From Fasciolopsis buskii (taxonomy: Eukaryota; Platyhelminthes; Trematoda; Plagiorchiida; Fasciolidae): 64,000 bases of DNA. This document shows, piece after piece, positions 1-11,340 of the stretch; positions within the stretch are counted from its first letter, which is position 1; every line of letters begins with the position of its first letter. The DNA lies in contig LUCM01001814.1 in the NCBI GenBank assembly GCA_008360955.1, positions 21,116 to 85,115 on the forward strand. The letters run 5' to 3'. Made by a program: the position numbers and the translations under genes. Below the pieces are notes generated by a model. The model was not told where the DNA came from. It ran no database searches and worked only from the letters and a program-made list of their open reading frames with translations.

Positions 1-17
1 ATAATAATAATAATAAT

Positions 18-62
<45 letters not shown>

Positions 63-69
63 TAATAAT
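1..69. repeat. (ATA)n microsatellite
   Basis: An almost perfect ATA/TAA trinucleotide run with two small interruptions (an extra AAT near position 23 and TGA near position 60). It is cut by the window edge, so its true length is unknown. Confidence 0.95.
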
Positions 70-2149
70 GGGTATATTTCTCGAAATTCCAGAGTCATGC
101 GCAAGGCAAGATCAAAGTTACACAAACATGGCGCAGTGGGAATCGTAAAACAAATATTTAGTCGTGAAGTTGCAGTGTCTGTGCCCTCATGAACATAACC
201 TGCAATAAGATGGGGTAATCACGAGTTTTGGGCTTTAAACCAGAGCTAGATAAGCCATCGCCGAAACATTCTGGGCTGACTATGAGTCGCGCACTGTGAC
301 TCAATCCAGGTTTAAGCGCACCAAAGGTGCGCATCGCCTGCGCATAATTTGGCTGGGAAGAAATGGTGGGTGTTGTCAAGTGGCCGGGTTCATCAAAAAT
401 CAGGAGGGTCATACGGTAAAGATGAAGATCAATATGGATGTGGTAGCGGGATGGAGAAAGGTAGAAATCACACTGGATATCATATGAGGTGGAAGGAGAG
501 TGGTAATCAACAACATTCACCAGTCAAAATAATGCTTAAAATGAAACAGCAGGAAACCTTCAAGGTTGCATCAGACAATTTGCGGGACGAATATATACGA
601 AAAATTGTGGACAGGGAGACAATGGAACTTACGAAAATGGTCACTGGACTTATGCTACCGGGAGAGGATTGTGATGAGTTGTGGGAAATGCCCTCAATGC
701 ATATGTTTTGAAATTCACGAAACCGCGGTCGTACAAGTGACACGTGGTTCATCCGGCACGTGTCACCGTTTGCTTAAAAGGGTTTTTATTCACACATATC
801 GAGCAACTTTGATGCCAATATGTTTTAATTCGTGTGAACGACATGCACATTTCTTTGCAGCGTAATTGGCCCTCACTTTGAATCTTCGCGATTGTTTGTT
901 TGAGATGTGCTTGTTCCATGACATTGATTAACTTCGTTATCCAGCGATTCAGAGCTTGCGAATCATTTGTGCTATGGATTTTGGTTTCAATTTTGGATAG
1001 GTATTTCCCATAGGCTGTTTACATTCAGAGCCTAGAAGGCGTATAGCAAGGAGGATGCTGAAATGATGCAGAGATTGGCAGCACGAATTAATGATTTTGT
1101 AACACTAGAATATGTCAACACTCGGGATATTATTCAGTAAAATGGGATTGCTTTCAGGGGAACTCCTTCAGAGTCCTCCATTATACAGAATAGACAGGAC
1201 CTTAAAGATAGCACCGTAGAACCCCATCAACCCTTTATCAAATAGCATAGGTGTGTAAAGTCAATATCAAAGAAGACGCGCTCGCATCACCCAAATGGGT
1301 TCAACATGTGGGGCAAGAAGCTGGGTGCGGATGAGGGCAATACTCCTCGCCATGCGATATTGTGATTTCCAGTTATCGACAGGAGGCAATAAAGTAACCA
1401 ACTGGGGATCCTATAGAAAAATTTAGCTGTTACGGTGAAGTGATTTCGGTAGAGAATGGACCGACACATCGAGCTTCCTCTAAATATTGACGAAGGCTGC
1501 AGGCTGAAGGGGCAGGAAGAACAGTGGCATTGACACGTCGGTCAACGAGGCACGAAAACCTAACCGTGAAAGAAAAATGAACCGCGATTACTGCTGCGTT
1601 AATCAAGCTAGCGGACTAGTTTGGCCATATTAAAGCCATCAAAAGCAGTCGTCAGCCACTACGTAAAGATAGAAAGTATAGTGAACAATAGGAATTAAAA
1701 TCAGGGAAAGTACCAAATGCGAAGCACGTCGTACATTTACATACATTTTGGTGCGGATTATTAGGAGCCAACAAGATAAATCCTAAGGCGTACTGTTATA
1801 TATGCAATCTAAAGGAAAACATCAGTGACTTTCTGGAATGACCAGAAGGGAACCCAGCCTGATGGAAACCGAGAAGACGAAAATTCTATCCTAACTTGCA
1901 GAGTGCATCCCGCCAGCTGCATGGAACTCGTGTCGACCTGGGAACCACCGCAACTGCGCAAGTCTCTGAAATCTCAGAACACTTTTCGCAAGCTGTGAAA
2001 AAAGTTGGGGACGTTAACTATGTTTTGGGTTGCCACTCCAAACGGGACACACCCGGTACGGATCGTCAGATGCTCTCGGGGGAGTGGTGAGTCACAACAC
2101 ACATTCCAACGATATGACAGTGATTGGTATTAGGAAATTCGTCTAACCA
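70..2149. other. No recognised gene
   Basis: About 2 kb of moderate-GC sequence with only short open frames (up to 120 codons) that do not resemble a known protein to me. The right-hand part, from about 1800, may contain more of the reverse-transcriptase remnant that becomes recognisable after 2150, but I cannot support a boundary. Confidence 0.4.
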
Positions 2150-2600
2150 GTCTCTCGCTTATCGATAAACTGATCAAACGAAGGACTCGGTGTCGGAATC
2201 TTCAAGCATTTCAACTCAGTCAGCCACAGTAATTTGGACCAAAAAATGGAAGCGCTTGGAATAACAGGGATGGAGAATGATTCGGAAAGGAGGAAGGCTG
2301 CTTAGCACTGGAGCTGGATCATGCACGTCGACCCCGGTTGACTTGTTAAATGGTGCTCATCAGGGGTCGGTACTGTTACTCAAGTCCTTTCTCAATTTAA
2401 CTGACAGCCTAGCAAAATGCTAGGCAATCCACGCTATCTGTTCGGTCATTGTATGGATGTGGCAAATATCCACCCGGAGGAGGACACCGAGTCAGTCAAA
2501 GGCAAGTCACATAATTGACACCCTCTGCTGAACCTGGCCAGGTGTCGAAGCCTGACGTCCGGGGGAGGAAAGCGCAGGGAGAATGTGGTGGACGGTATCA
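2150..2600 (+). mobile_element. Jockey/CR1-like LINE reverse transcriptase remnant
   Basis: Reading across frameshifts, the + strand gives a string of reverse-transcriptase landmarks of the Jockey/CR1 kind. 'FNSVSHSNL' followed by 'KMEALGITG' corresponds to the 'DFSKAFD.V.H..L..KL..LGI.G' palm block. 'SSGVGTVTQVL' stands where 'SGVPQGSVLGP.LF' is usual, then 'DSLAKMLGNPRYLF' near the position of the catalytic YADD block. Here the catalytic aspartates are not preserved and the reading frame is broken several times, so the copy is dead. This family differs from the more abundant LINE elsewhere in the window, whose corresponding block reads 'SGVRQGCPLSPFLF'. The clade call is inferred from motifs only. 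Confidence 0.55.
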
Positions 2601-4289
2601 CGGAGGTCTCGTGTGTCATGTACTTAGCTGTAAACATACTAACCTGATTCAAATCATCCTAATCAAGCTCAAAGCGGCGAATAGGACAAGGGGGAGCTTG
2701 GAACAACACCAACTTGTGGGGAACCCAAAGTGTTTGGACATCTTTAAGCGACTATTTTAAGGCCGCATTAGCAGCATCGTGTTTGAGCGTGCGGGCCCCA
2801 TATACATAATTACGCAAGTCGCTTCGGAAGCTGGTCATCAAGATGATGGCTGGTCTACAAAAAAGGCATGAGGAAAACCTTTTCATTCACTATTTTAGAT
2901 GCCGACGTGTGGGTCATGGTCAGACTGAGATGTTCAGGTGTGAACCGTGAGGAAGTGTTTGCTGCTGCATCAGACGGGGGGAACAGAGGGCACATCCCAA
3001 TCACAAAGAAGGCGCCACACAACTAGTGTGATCTCACAATGGAACCGGCTCCTGAAAAATTAGATTAACTGTAATATTGTAGAGTAATTTATGGAAGTCC
3101 TGAATGCCTGCTAGGTGTTGGTATATTGAGAGCTGGAACACCAAATTTCAAGTGCGAGCACAATATTTGTCGGGTCTGACAATGCACCTGTTACTCGGCC
3201 CCTCAGGAACAAGTAAACAAGCGCAGAGATTGAGGCTATGAAGCAGCCGAGGGCCAAAACTTAGTCCGGTAGGCTCCGAAATGGACGGAGCTGAACCCGT
3301 TCGAAGACCACTGCCTTCGTGTCCACCTGACTGCGGCACACCGAACGCCTCGTTGTCTGCACCGTGTGGTCCGTGGGCCGCCAGAGAATGAAATTTTTTT
3401 AACTCTTTATTTATTAATCGACGGATGCAGGACACCACAGTAGGGATATCGCGGCCACTTCAAGTCTTCCATCCAAAATGCAGATAGCTGGCTGGAAAAT
3501 TGGGCTCACTTTTACCCACAAAATAATTTAGCCTCGGGTCTATAACGAGAATTGGGTGAAATCCGGCCCCAGTCATGCTCCGGAAATAGAGAAAAAAGCC
3601 TACCTGGATTCCTATCTTTCACAGCGGGTTGAAGGTTAGGGAAGAGATGCTTGTGGCCTGCAAATCGCTGGGCGCAAATGGGTCTAGTAAAGTTCAAGGT
3701 GAACATTTTTAGAGATTTAGTACCCAAGTGGCTATAGTCACTGCGGAAACCTGGAGTGATAAAGAGCTAATTCAGTAGAAAGCCTCCTGTGTCTGGAGGA
3801 GATATATGTGCTTACACCAAAGAAGATTAGAATCGGAGGCTTCATCTGTGGGGTACCGTTGCTACTAGCGAAACAACGTTTGGCGCACGAAGGGAGATGA
3901 CAGAGCACTCCGGAGATATGGACAGCAGGGTGTATATTGGCTGCTGGCCCTGGAGCGCCGAAGATCTGTCTGCGTCTCTTGTAGCCCGGGAGCTGAAGTG
4001 ACGGAAGACAGACCACCTTGAATACATATTCCGGGTGCCCGATGACGGATGTAAACTAGGGCCGGAAGTTGCTTATCGTAGGTGGTTTCAGGTGATTTCG
4101 ATGTGGCCACAGAAGCCGCCTTCGGCATTCTAAGTCCCCTAATCAGAATGTAACCCCAGCAACTGAATAGAATGCCAGCTAGTCACTGTTCGTCGTTGAT
4201 CCTGCAATAACGAGAGCGCCAGATGACACGCGTCATCTTAATCTTTCACTTATGCCTGTAAGTAAATTCATGTAGATAGAAACCTGCCC
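2601..4289. other. Unassigned, possible LINE endonuclease remnant
   Basis: No gene is recognised. Between about 3720 and 4140 the + strand has scattered peptides ('LLIVGGF', 'DVATEAAFGIL') that could be a very decayed apurinic-type endonuclease domain of the LINE that becomes clear at 4290. Stops and frameshifts are too dense to be sure. Open frames on the minus strand here (3738-4128) overlap one another in three frames and look fortuitous. Confidence 0.3.
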
Positions 4290-5760
4290 TCCATTTCAAG
4301 TGGAGGTGTTAAGCGAAGCAGGTTTTGAAAAGGTATAAGACTGCGGGACCAGTGGGACTAACTCCGGCCCTCTTCAAGGACGGTGGCAAAGTGTTAATGT
4401 CAGAGATAAGACTCCTGGTCTCCATCTGAACAAGGGAAAGGTTTCCTAAGGACTGATGTGAATCAGTAATTGTACTAAGTTGCAAAACGGACTGATGTTT
4501 ATGTGGAAAACGCAGAAAAATTAGTCTTGTAAGCATCGCAGTCCAACTTCTCGCTGGCGGTATCCTTCGCTGATTATCTTATATCCACGAAAAGTGTATT
4601 CGTGAAATTCTGGCCGCTTTCCGTTTTGGTTGGTTGCATTGATCAGGTTTTTACTTTGCGGCAAATTTTAGGACATAGGTACATGTTTCGTAGACCCGCA
4701 ACTTCTTTCTTTCTTAATTTGAAAGCGGCGTTCAGTTGAGTCGAACGTGCAATTCTGTGGGGTGCTGCCTATCACTGGAAGGTGTGCCAGAGCGCCTCAT
4801 TTTATTTATCCAGTCTGCGAAAAGCCTAAGCCTATTTCGGCGATGTTTCACCCATGTCCACCACGGGAAGTTGTGTTCTACGGGGTTTCCCACCCTCACC
4901 TTTCTTCTGTAACTTTGTACTTGAGATGATTATGGGGATAACTGTCGGATTAGTGGCGTTCGTGTTTGACCAGATAGAATTAGGTTGCTACTGAGTGAGG
5001 ACCCAAGTAAGTTGCAAGTTTTCCTCGGCCGTCTAAAGTTTATTGCAGGTATGTTTTGCACCTTCGAATTGTAAGATGCTGTTGCTGAATTGGCTTGAAG
5101 TTGAACCTTGACCGTTCGCGGGAACAACTGGGTGAAGAAGATAGATTTAGTCACCTTGGTGGTTTGTATCTCACCTGGTGCTCGTGTATCGGATGGAATG
5201 TTTTCGCACATTCAGAATTCTCGAGTGAGAGTGATTTTAGGCATCTGTGGTGTCAGCATGTCATCTGGTTGTCGATCGGAGGTCGGACATATGTAGCAAA
5301 AGTAAGGTCGGTATCGCTCTACGGCTCCGAACCGTTACCCATAAGAACAGATGTGCGAGGACTTTTGGTGTTTGAACACCGTTGTGTTCGTGGTATTGGT
5401 AGACTAGGGTAGGAGGCTTTCGTGACTAACTCAAAAGTTAAGCGCAAGGTGTTGGGTCTGAGGTTTCAGTCCTTAGAATAGTCATTGAATCAGAATAGGC
5501 TAAGATGGTTGGGCCATGTTTTGCGCATGCTCACAGAACGACTGCCTCGTCGTGTGTTGTTCTTCGGGCCACGTAGTTGTTGGAAGGTGGTTCGAGATGG
5601 CCAGTCAATGATATGCGCAGAAAGTATAAAAAATTTAATCAGTGGGCTATCTGTGGTCCTAGATCAGACACTGGATCTCGCAAGGGTCACTGGACCTAAC
5701 GGAACAAAAACACCAGCTCCCCAACTGCAAGAAAGTGAATAAGATGCGTCAACAGTTGCA
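4290..5760 (+). mobile_element. LINE copy, RT domain through C-terminus (pseudogene)
   Basis: The longest LINE copy in the window. Reading across many frameshifts and stops, the order is that of an intact element: 'KTAGPVGLTPALFKDGG' and 'CESVIVL' (RT N-terminal blocks, 4340-4480), 'ISLVSIAVQLLAGGILR' (4530), 'FTLRQILGHRYMFRRP' and 'LNLKAAF' (4650-4735, palm motif A), a degraded SGVRQGCPLSPF block (4860-4910), 'LLSEDPSKLQ' (4990) just after the place of YADD, and 'EEDRFSHLGGLYL' (5140). Then come 'RHLW', 'SVSLYGSEPL', 'VFEHRCVRGIGR' (5230-5400) and 'NRLRWLGHVLRM' (5490-5530), the conserved C-terminal region. The endonuclease is missing or unrecognisable. It cannot encode an active enzyme. Other, shorter copies of the same family occur in both orientations throughout the window. 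Confidence 0.8.
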
Positions 5761-5929
5761 GCATCAGTTGACGATAAGCCTTAAGATTGACTGTGAAAAC
5801 TGGAGGGTTAATGTAGCCAGAGTTGGAAGTACCGGCCGCTTCAGGTAATAGTCAATGACTGTCTAAGCTTATACGTGACACTGGCGGGCGGCGAACTTCA
5901 TTTAGTGAAATCGTGTGCCATAGAAATGG

Positions 5930-6735
5930 AGACCTCGTCTATGGTAGACAACAAAGACTGGACTGTTGGGCAGAGCAGGGCACTTCAAACATCAGTTTGG
6001 TTGGCCACAAGCTAACATATTTAGGCAGATGGCTGCAGCTGAAAATCCTGTGGACTCCCCAACCGAATTGGAAGTGGAGTCGAATATTCGGTTTCTGAAG
6101 AGGGGAAAAGCAGCCAGCCCTGGCGAACTCCCCCGTTTATTTTCAAATTGAGTGGAGAAGCCCTCAAGAACTCCCTTCCTTGTTTCGTGATATTTGGAAC
6201 GAGAAACGTATTTCGTTCTCGTGAGTTGGGTCACTGATTGTACTCATCTTCAAGTAGGGCACACGGAGTGACTGTAGTAATCATCGTGGGATTAGTTTGA
6301 TTTCGATAGTTACTAAGGTGTTTGTTTCGATAATGCTGCGTCTTCAACTAGCTGGCTGGAGACACTCAAGGATATGGCAAAGAACCATGAACCATGGCGA
6401 TTGTTATCATTTTCTGTCCATTTTGAACGATTAACGAAGCGCATTTGTATAGTTAGTCTGCATTCCGTATGTTGGCTACTACAGCATTCTTTTCTTTTTT
6501 CATCCATGTAGGCCTACTCTCTTTCCCCTTTTTTACCAATTACCTCTTTATTTTTCATCTCCTTACTACCTTTATTAGCGAAACTGAAGTGTACATCGTT
6601 TGTCAGAAAGGGGGCTGTTGCCAATAGAGGGCTGCTAAGTGGGGGACCTGTAACTCTGGGAAAAGGTGGTGGCCAGTGGGGCTTGTTCTGCTGCTTAACG
6701 CCGAACGATAATGAGGACGACGATGACTCGCATTT
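5930..6735 (+). mobile_element. LINE copy with internal deletion
   Basis: Begins in the endonuclease-RT linker ('QQRLDCWAEQ', then 'FGWPQANIF', 5945-6030) and enters RT: 'EVESNIRFLKRGKAASPGELPP' is spread over 6070-6135, then 'NHRGISLISIVTKVF' and 'IMLRRL' (6275-6345). At about 6345 the sequence jumps directly to the last coding segment, 'WLETLKDMAKN' (6355-6390), and its stop near 6510, so roughly 1.2 kb of RT and C-terminal sequence is absent compared with the copy at 4290-5760. The 3' end is recognisable at 6690-6735 ('gcttaacgccgaacgataatg'), where it ends in a degenerate TGA-type repeat. A SINE in the opposite orientation splits the 3' untranslated region. Confidence 0.7.
6545..6670 (-). 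mobile_element. S1 SINE fragment inside LINE 3' UTR
   Basis: The minus strand carries the S1 body and tail: 'gtccccca..tagcagccctct' and 'gtacacttcagtttcgctaataaa', as in the better copies at 49863-50041 and 8690-8862. The tRNA-like head is poorly preserved. It lies between the LINE stop codon and the LINE 3' terminus, so it inserted after the LINE copy. Confidence 0.5.
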
Positions 6736-7479
6736 AAAAATCCAGCTGTTATTCCATTGACATCCCCACTCAATCCTTTGGTGCTTTCATCTGCGTTTAC
6801 CTGGGGACTCTGCAATCGGGGCCTCTGGTCTTTCCGGAGTTAGTGTGGTTCCCCAAGTGAATTCTGAGGCCGCATTGCTGTGTGCAATGAGAGTCAGGGG
6901 CTCGTGAAAAGTAGGCAGTTGTCGCTCAGAAAGACGTAGTTAGTTTGTTGACTCAGGGTGCGCTCTTATAGACTGTAGCCGAGATGCAATCAAGGGCACT
7001 TCCATCAAGAGCCGCACGACCGGTTACGCAGCTTATGGAATAGGTGTGGAGAAAAGTGTCCCCTAGATGTGATTCACAGCAACGGTGGATGCATGGATTA
7101 AATTTTCACCCTCTGGCAGTTGTTAGAGCATTGCCTTATTTTCCGGAGATCAACGTCTTTTGTGTTTCTAGAGCTTTGTGTAGCTTGATTTTGTCGTCAG
7201 GCCTGCATTATGCAACTGTTTACTGAGAGATAGAGTGTCTCGGACGTTATTTAAACCGCCAAACTTTGAATCTGGTTAGGGATTATGACTAACTCTGGCC
7301 ATTTCCAGTACAGCAAGACTGCTCTTCATTCCCTTTTCCTTTCAGCTTTACCATAGAGAATGTTTTTGCAAAACGCTCCGTCAGGTCAATTGGAGGATTG
7401 GAGTTGAACTTTCCCAGGGAACAGAATTATTGACTCAGAGTATGACGATGACTTACCCTTGCCGAGCGACGATGAGCGA

Positions 7480-7580
7480 GCAGTTTAACGTACATTAGAT
7501 GGCTTGGCGACTAAAATATCTGTATACGGTATGCGCTTTGCACCTTCAGAGTGCAAGTTACTTCTTCAAGGCTGACAGCA
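7480..7580 (+). mobile_element. Short LINE fragment
   Basis: Encodes 'VCALHLQSASYF' or, in the alternative frame, 'MRFAPSECKLLLQG'. The latter matches the 'FAPSKCKMLLQDW' block found right after the RT palm in the other LINE copies (5060 and 27535 on the + strand, 47825 on the - strand). Only about 100 bp is recognisable. Confidence 0.4.
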
Positions 7581-7602
7581 GCCTGTGCTTCTCGTTATCC
7601 TT

Positions 7603-7884
7603 TCACCATCGATCAGGCTTTAATAGCAGAAGTCACATTAACCATCGTCTTTCACGCAGAGTTACATGCCGTAGAAAGAAGGAATATGAAAGGGGGACGG
7701 AGTGGACCCACAGGAGCGGGAGAAGAAATGGACGCCATAGCAACTAACCTACGGAATACAGTCTAACTGTAAGAACGCACGTTCCTCAATCATTCTGATT
7801 CGGCAGAAACAATCGCACAATGTTAATTCTTCATGGTTTGCCGCCACATCTTAGACTCGAGTCAGATGGTCGATGTGTCTTTGA
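7603..7884 (-). mobile_element. LINE 3' end, antisense
   Basis: On the minus strand this is the last coding segment and 3' UTR of the main LINE family. It is clearly homologous to 8275-8620, 17605-17960 and 18685-19020: the shared blocks 'acggagtggaccca', 'gcgggagaagaaatgga' and 'cttcatggtttgccgccacatc' appear in the same order. It is truncated at its 5' side. Confidence 0.6.
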
Positions 7885-8046
7885 GTCAGGTGGTCAACGT
7901 CGCGATATTTCAACCTGAGGGTTGCGGATTCGAAACCTCCCACCTCCGGTCAACTTCCCCACCTGATACCCTTTGTTAGCCGCTACTTCCTTCCCGAAAA
8001 CGATGTATATTGCTGTTCACTACAGGAGGAAGTAAATAATAAAACA
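7885..8046 (+). mobile_element. S1 SINE
   Basis: A diverged tRNA-like head ('caggtggtcaacgtcgcg' then box-B-like 'ggattcgaaacc') is followed by the S1 body 'ccggtcaacttccccacct', 'cttcccgaaaacgatgtat' and a tail with 'aggaagtaaataataaa'. It directly abuts the antisense LINE end to its left. Confidence 0.6.
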
Positions 8047-8274
8047 TCAGTTCAGCTCAGTTCACGAAACCATTAGCTTTGCTTGACCTCATAGGACCAA
8101 CTATTCAAAACAAGAAATAAAATAACGAGAAATGGCGAAAGGCCGCGGACTAAGCTGAACAACAACGCCAATGACTGCGACACAGCTGCATCACCCGCTG
8201 TCTCCGAACTCCGCTTGGGGGATCATGTGGACGCCAACCCGATGGTCTAGTTGCATCTACGCGAGACAACCCAC

Positions 8275-8935
8275 TTATCATCGTTCAGTTTTAAACAACA
8301 GCCAAGCCCACAGAATTACATGGTCGTATAAGAAGAGTGAATATCCAAAGGGAGCACGGAGTGGACCTACGAAGGTGGGAAAAGATAAAAATTGTTGCAG
8401 TGACCAACACAAGGAATGCAGACTAACAATATAAATGCACTTCTTCAATCGTTCAAACTGGACAAAAGATGATAACATGATCGCCATTGTTCATGGTTAA
8501 TTGCCATATCCTTGAGTGTCTCCAGGCAGATAGTTGGGTCTTTCGGACACCAACCACAAAGACGTGAGAAACCTACTTTACCTAAGTTCGCGGTATATCT
8601 TCTCATTCCATGTTGTAAAATTATCTGCTGACCTTTACGTGACTTTTTCCACTCCGTGGGAGAGACGCAAAATAGAGCACAGTATGGTCTTCAGTGGCCA
8701 AACGCATTAGGTCGTGGCGTTTGGACGTAGAGGTCGCGGGTTCGAATCCTCCTCCTCTCAACTTCCCTACTTGGCAGCCCCCTGCTGGCCGCGCCCCCTT
8801 CCTGAAAATTGATGTACGTCGTTGTTTCATTAATAAAGGATGTAAAAGATAAAAGATAGATGAGTGTTCGCCATACGCAACACGTGACCCCACCAGCGTA
8901 GTCTGCTAAGCTTCATGCGCTTCATATGCTGAGGG
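8275..8935 (-). mobile_element. LINE C-terminal/3' segment, interrupted by SINE
   Basis: The minus strand reads 'KLSRLRWWGHVLRMANTHL' at 8925-8865 (the conserved 'LHRLRWLGHVLRMPTHRL' block). After an inserted S1 element it continues to the end of the ORF and the 3' UTR, finishing near 8275 in a TGATAA-type tail. The frame at 8487-8278 ('SLHSLCWSLQQFLSF') matches the C-terminal segment of the + strand copy at 6430-6500 ('SLHSVCWLLQHSFLF'). It is truncated and frameshifted. Confidence 0.7.
8690..8862 (+). mobile_element. S1 SINE nested in LINE
   Basis: The tRNA-like head 'gtggccaaacgcattaggtc' (box-A-like) and box B 'gggttcgaatcc' sit at 8694-8750. The S1 body follows ('acttggcagccccctgctgg', 'cctgaaaattgatgtacgtc'), and the tail ends 'ttaataaagg..gtaaaagataaaagata'. 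It is inserted in the orientation opposite to the host LINE (8275-8935). Confidence 0.8.
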
Positions 8936-9159
8936 ATATGGCTCAGAACCGAATTCATTGGCGCGTATGTTGTATAGCCCGCCTGTGGAAGTTGTCCTCC
9001 CTAAGTAAACAAAAAAAGCCAAGAAATCACAAACTGTGTATTGTGCAAACATAAAAACAGCTTGTTTTGGTTTATTATTTTTTTCGTGTTTATCCCCCTT
9101 CTGCAGTTCCATTTACGTGTTGTTGCGTTGGCACCATGCTTGTCTTCGAGCCGGTGACA

Positions 9160-9212
9160 TATATCCATGTATATGTATATATATCGTATATATACATATA
9201 TATATATATACT
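9160..9212. repeat. (TA)n-rich microsatellite
   Basis: An interrupted TA dinucleotide run, with 'tgtata' and 'catata' variants inside. Confidence 0.85.
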
Positions 9213-9269
9213 TGCACTTCGGCTGGTGGTCGAGAAACAAGCAAGGATATGCGGCTTTGGTTGTCGGAC

Positions 9270-9990
9270 TAACTACATTAGCTTGCGGCCAGCTGACCTG
9301 GCCCTTAAAGCGCTCAGCTCAACGGTCCAGCCTTTTTTGTTTACCATGGATGTGCTCTCCATTTCCGTCGCATAGGAATAAATGATTGTCTGCACAAAAT
9401 TGGAGAAGCCTTTCTCAGCCATCTTTTTGCTTTACAAGCATGGCATAGCGCCCTCCTAAATAAGCTTCCGATGCACTAAGTTTTCCAACTTTTGCATTCA
9501 AACCACCTGCTACCGCTGCAGTGTCAGAACCTTTGCTCTTCCAAACAAGAGTAGCGAGCCCCTCATGAAACTCGTCTTTCTGCGTGTCAGTGCTGCAACT
9601 CGATGGGCGTATGCTGCAACGACAAACAAGCTGCGATCAACACAACAGGCCCTCTGAACACCAACTGATCCCTGCAGTCTCACGGGGAACAAGGACCATT
9701 AACCGGGATCTAGTCTAAGAGAATCGCGTCAGTTTTGCCACTCAAGACTGTCCCCTACATTGCGTTGATTCACAACTTGAGCTTTTCCTGCTCTTGAAAT
9801 GCTCAGGAAATATCTTGATGAGATATGAGTTGAGTTACAATTCTCGAATCCTGTTTCGCTGATGTGGCAGACATCAATCAAAAGTGAATCCATTGTCAGA
9901 GCTAGGCACGCCTGTTGGTCAGCCTGCGTGAGTGTGTGTACATTGAAGAAGCCAAGATTCAGTAGTTGACAAGACTTGATAGAATATGAG
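9270..9990 (-). mobile_element. LINE endonuclease domain, antisense
   Basis: The minus strand, read through frameshifts, shows the main LINE's apurinic-type endonuclease from its start: 'FFNVHTLTQADQQACLALTM' then 'DVCHISETGFEN' (9960-9840, the N-terminal block with the ET catalytic pair). Next come 'PVRLQGSVGV' and 'SLFVVAAYAHR' (9690-9600, equal to the usual 'LFVVSAYAP'), 'AVVAGGLNAKVGKLSASEAYL' (9520-9460, usual 'GDFNAQVGRLS'; the key D is replaced by L) and 'NHLFLCDGN' (9390). It ends in the linker 'KRLDR.AE...VSWPQANVV' (9320-9275), whose counterpart starts the copy at 5930. It is dead because of multiple stops and lost catalytic residues. Confidence 0.7.
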
Positions 9991-10279
9991 CTGGCAGGTT
10001 GGAAACCACCTATGACACTATTTGATAATGAGCCATTGCAAGTTTTGGAGTGTTATCAGTGAACTGTAGATCAGAACAAGACAGAGCTCTATGTTACCCG
10101 AAACGTCCCCAGGTTGGGGATAGGGGGATGACCGCCAAACCGCGGTTAGCCGTAAATACAGTGGGATCATACTGAATAAGCGGCCGCGGACAAGCAGCAG
10201 CGGTTGAGGACAGAAGAGACAAGTTGAATGCAAGTCTCTTGGGTACAGCACATGGATGGCTATGGTCTCCAGTGTGCGG

Positions 10280-10590
10280 GCTAAATATATTCATTATTCA
10301 AGGGCATCAATATTCGGACGTTAAATGTGGCTAGTTTGAGAGGACACCGAGGGAGAAGACTACAATCGGACAGAAAAAGCGGGCTCAGTGCGACTTGAGA
10401 ACTAGCCAAAGTAGGACGTGCAATAGGCGGCACAGAATTTCCTTCGGAGATGCTACCACCAGTATGACGAACTGAGGTTCCCGACGAATATTCAGTTGAA
10501 GAACGAGGGAATAAAAGTGCGCGACTCGATAGACGGAAAGTTGCGTGCGATGAGGACGCGCATTTGTAGTCAGCATCAATCAGAAAAGAA
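10280..10590 (+). mobile_element. LINE endonuclease N-terminal fragment
   Basis: The + strand reads 'INIRTLNVASLRGHRGRRLQ', then 'ELAKVGRAIGGTEF', then 'EVPDEYSVEERGN'. This is the pattern of another LINE endonuclease start ('NVRTL....R....LA.EL....DI.ALSETR'), but several residues including the ALSET block are lost. It is a weaker match than the other copies and may belong to a different family. Confidence 0.4.
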
Positions 10591-11189
10591 TTGCAAACTT
10601 TAGGTTGAAGGTCTGTTATGATTAGCTGGGTTATTAGTTTTTCTACTATGCGGCCCCCAGTCCATGGTAGCGCTTTTTGTCGCGGACGAACCTTTAGTTT
10701 TTGCGCGGCTAAGTGTTATCGGCAAGACAAGAGAGTTACTCAAGGCGAGCCGGTGGCTGGTTGGGAAGTTTAGTCTGAGGGCGAAAGATGCCCCGATGGG
10801 GTTGAAAGAATAGTGCAACATGGTTTATGCGGGCTCCAGATAAAGAAAGATATAATCAAGATCAGAGTCTGTCGAAACATTGGTGACATAACAGTCTCGA
10901 TTAATACTCGCGTATTGGTGTGTGCAATAAAAAAAGAATGATGGTTGGTTTCGAGGGCGAGGGGGTAGATAGGGTTGGAAATATTGGGCAGAAGTTAATA
11001 AGTAAATAGAAAGAAGAGCATAAGCGTGATTGCTGAACCTTAGAGAACACCGGTACTTACAAGACATGGATGGGAAAGAACCCTGTTTACTCGACTTGAT
11101 ATAGTTTGCTTGATGATCGCGATACGAGAGCCGGGGAGAAGTGGAACGGGACATTTTATTTCTCATTTTTTGTTACATACATAGCCCTT
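10591..11189. other. No recognised feature
   Basis: Nothing identifiable on either strand. A 113-codon minus frame (11166-10825) is rich in Tyr, Ser and Arg and resembles no family I know. Confidence 0.4.
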
Positions 11190-11340
11190 AAGTGTGGTGG
11201 GAGGGCATGCTGTCAGGCCCCACTACATGGAATGTAGAACCGGCAGCAACAACCCGGGAACTTGGAGTGGGACGGAATCCCACAAGATCTTGCTGGGTCA
11301 GTCGTGGTAACGAGCCGAGATCTTTTTGCCGATCTCCGTC
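11190..11340 (-). mobile_element. S3 SINE-like repeat
   Basis: Homologous to 16590-16745: shared 'acttggagtgg.ac.gaa.c', 'cataaggtct/cacaagatct', a G/C-rich 'ggtaacgagc' block and a purine-rich end. Both are the reverse complement of the copy at 21370-21610. The tRNA-like portion is not clearly preserved here. Confidence 0.5.

Noticed and set aside
7499..8487. Several 60-90 codon frames taken as small genes
   Set aside because: They lie within LINE 3' ends and S1 SINEs; similar frames recur at other copies of the same repeats.
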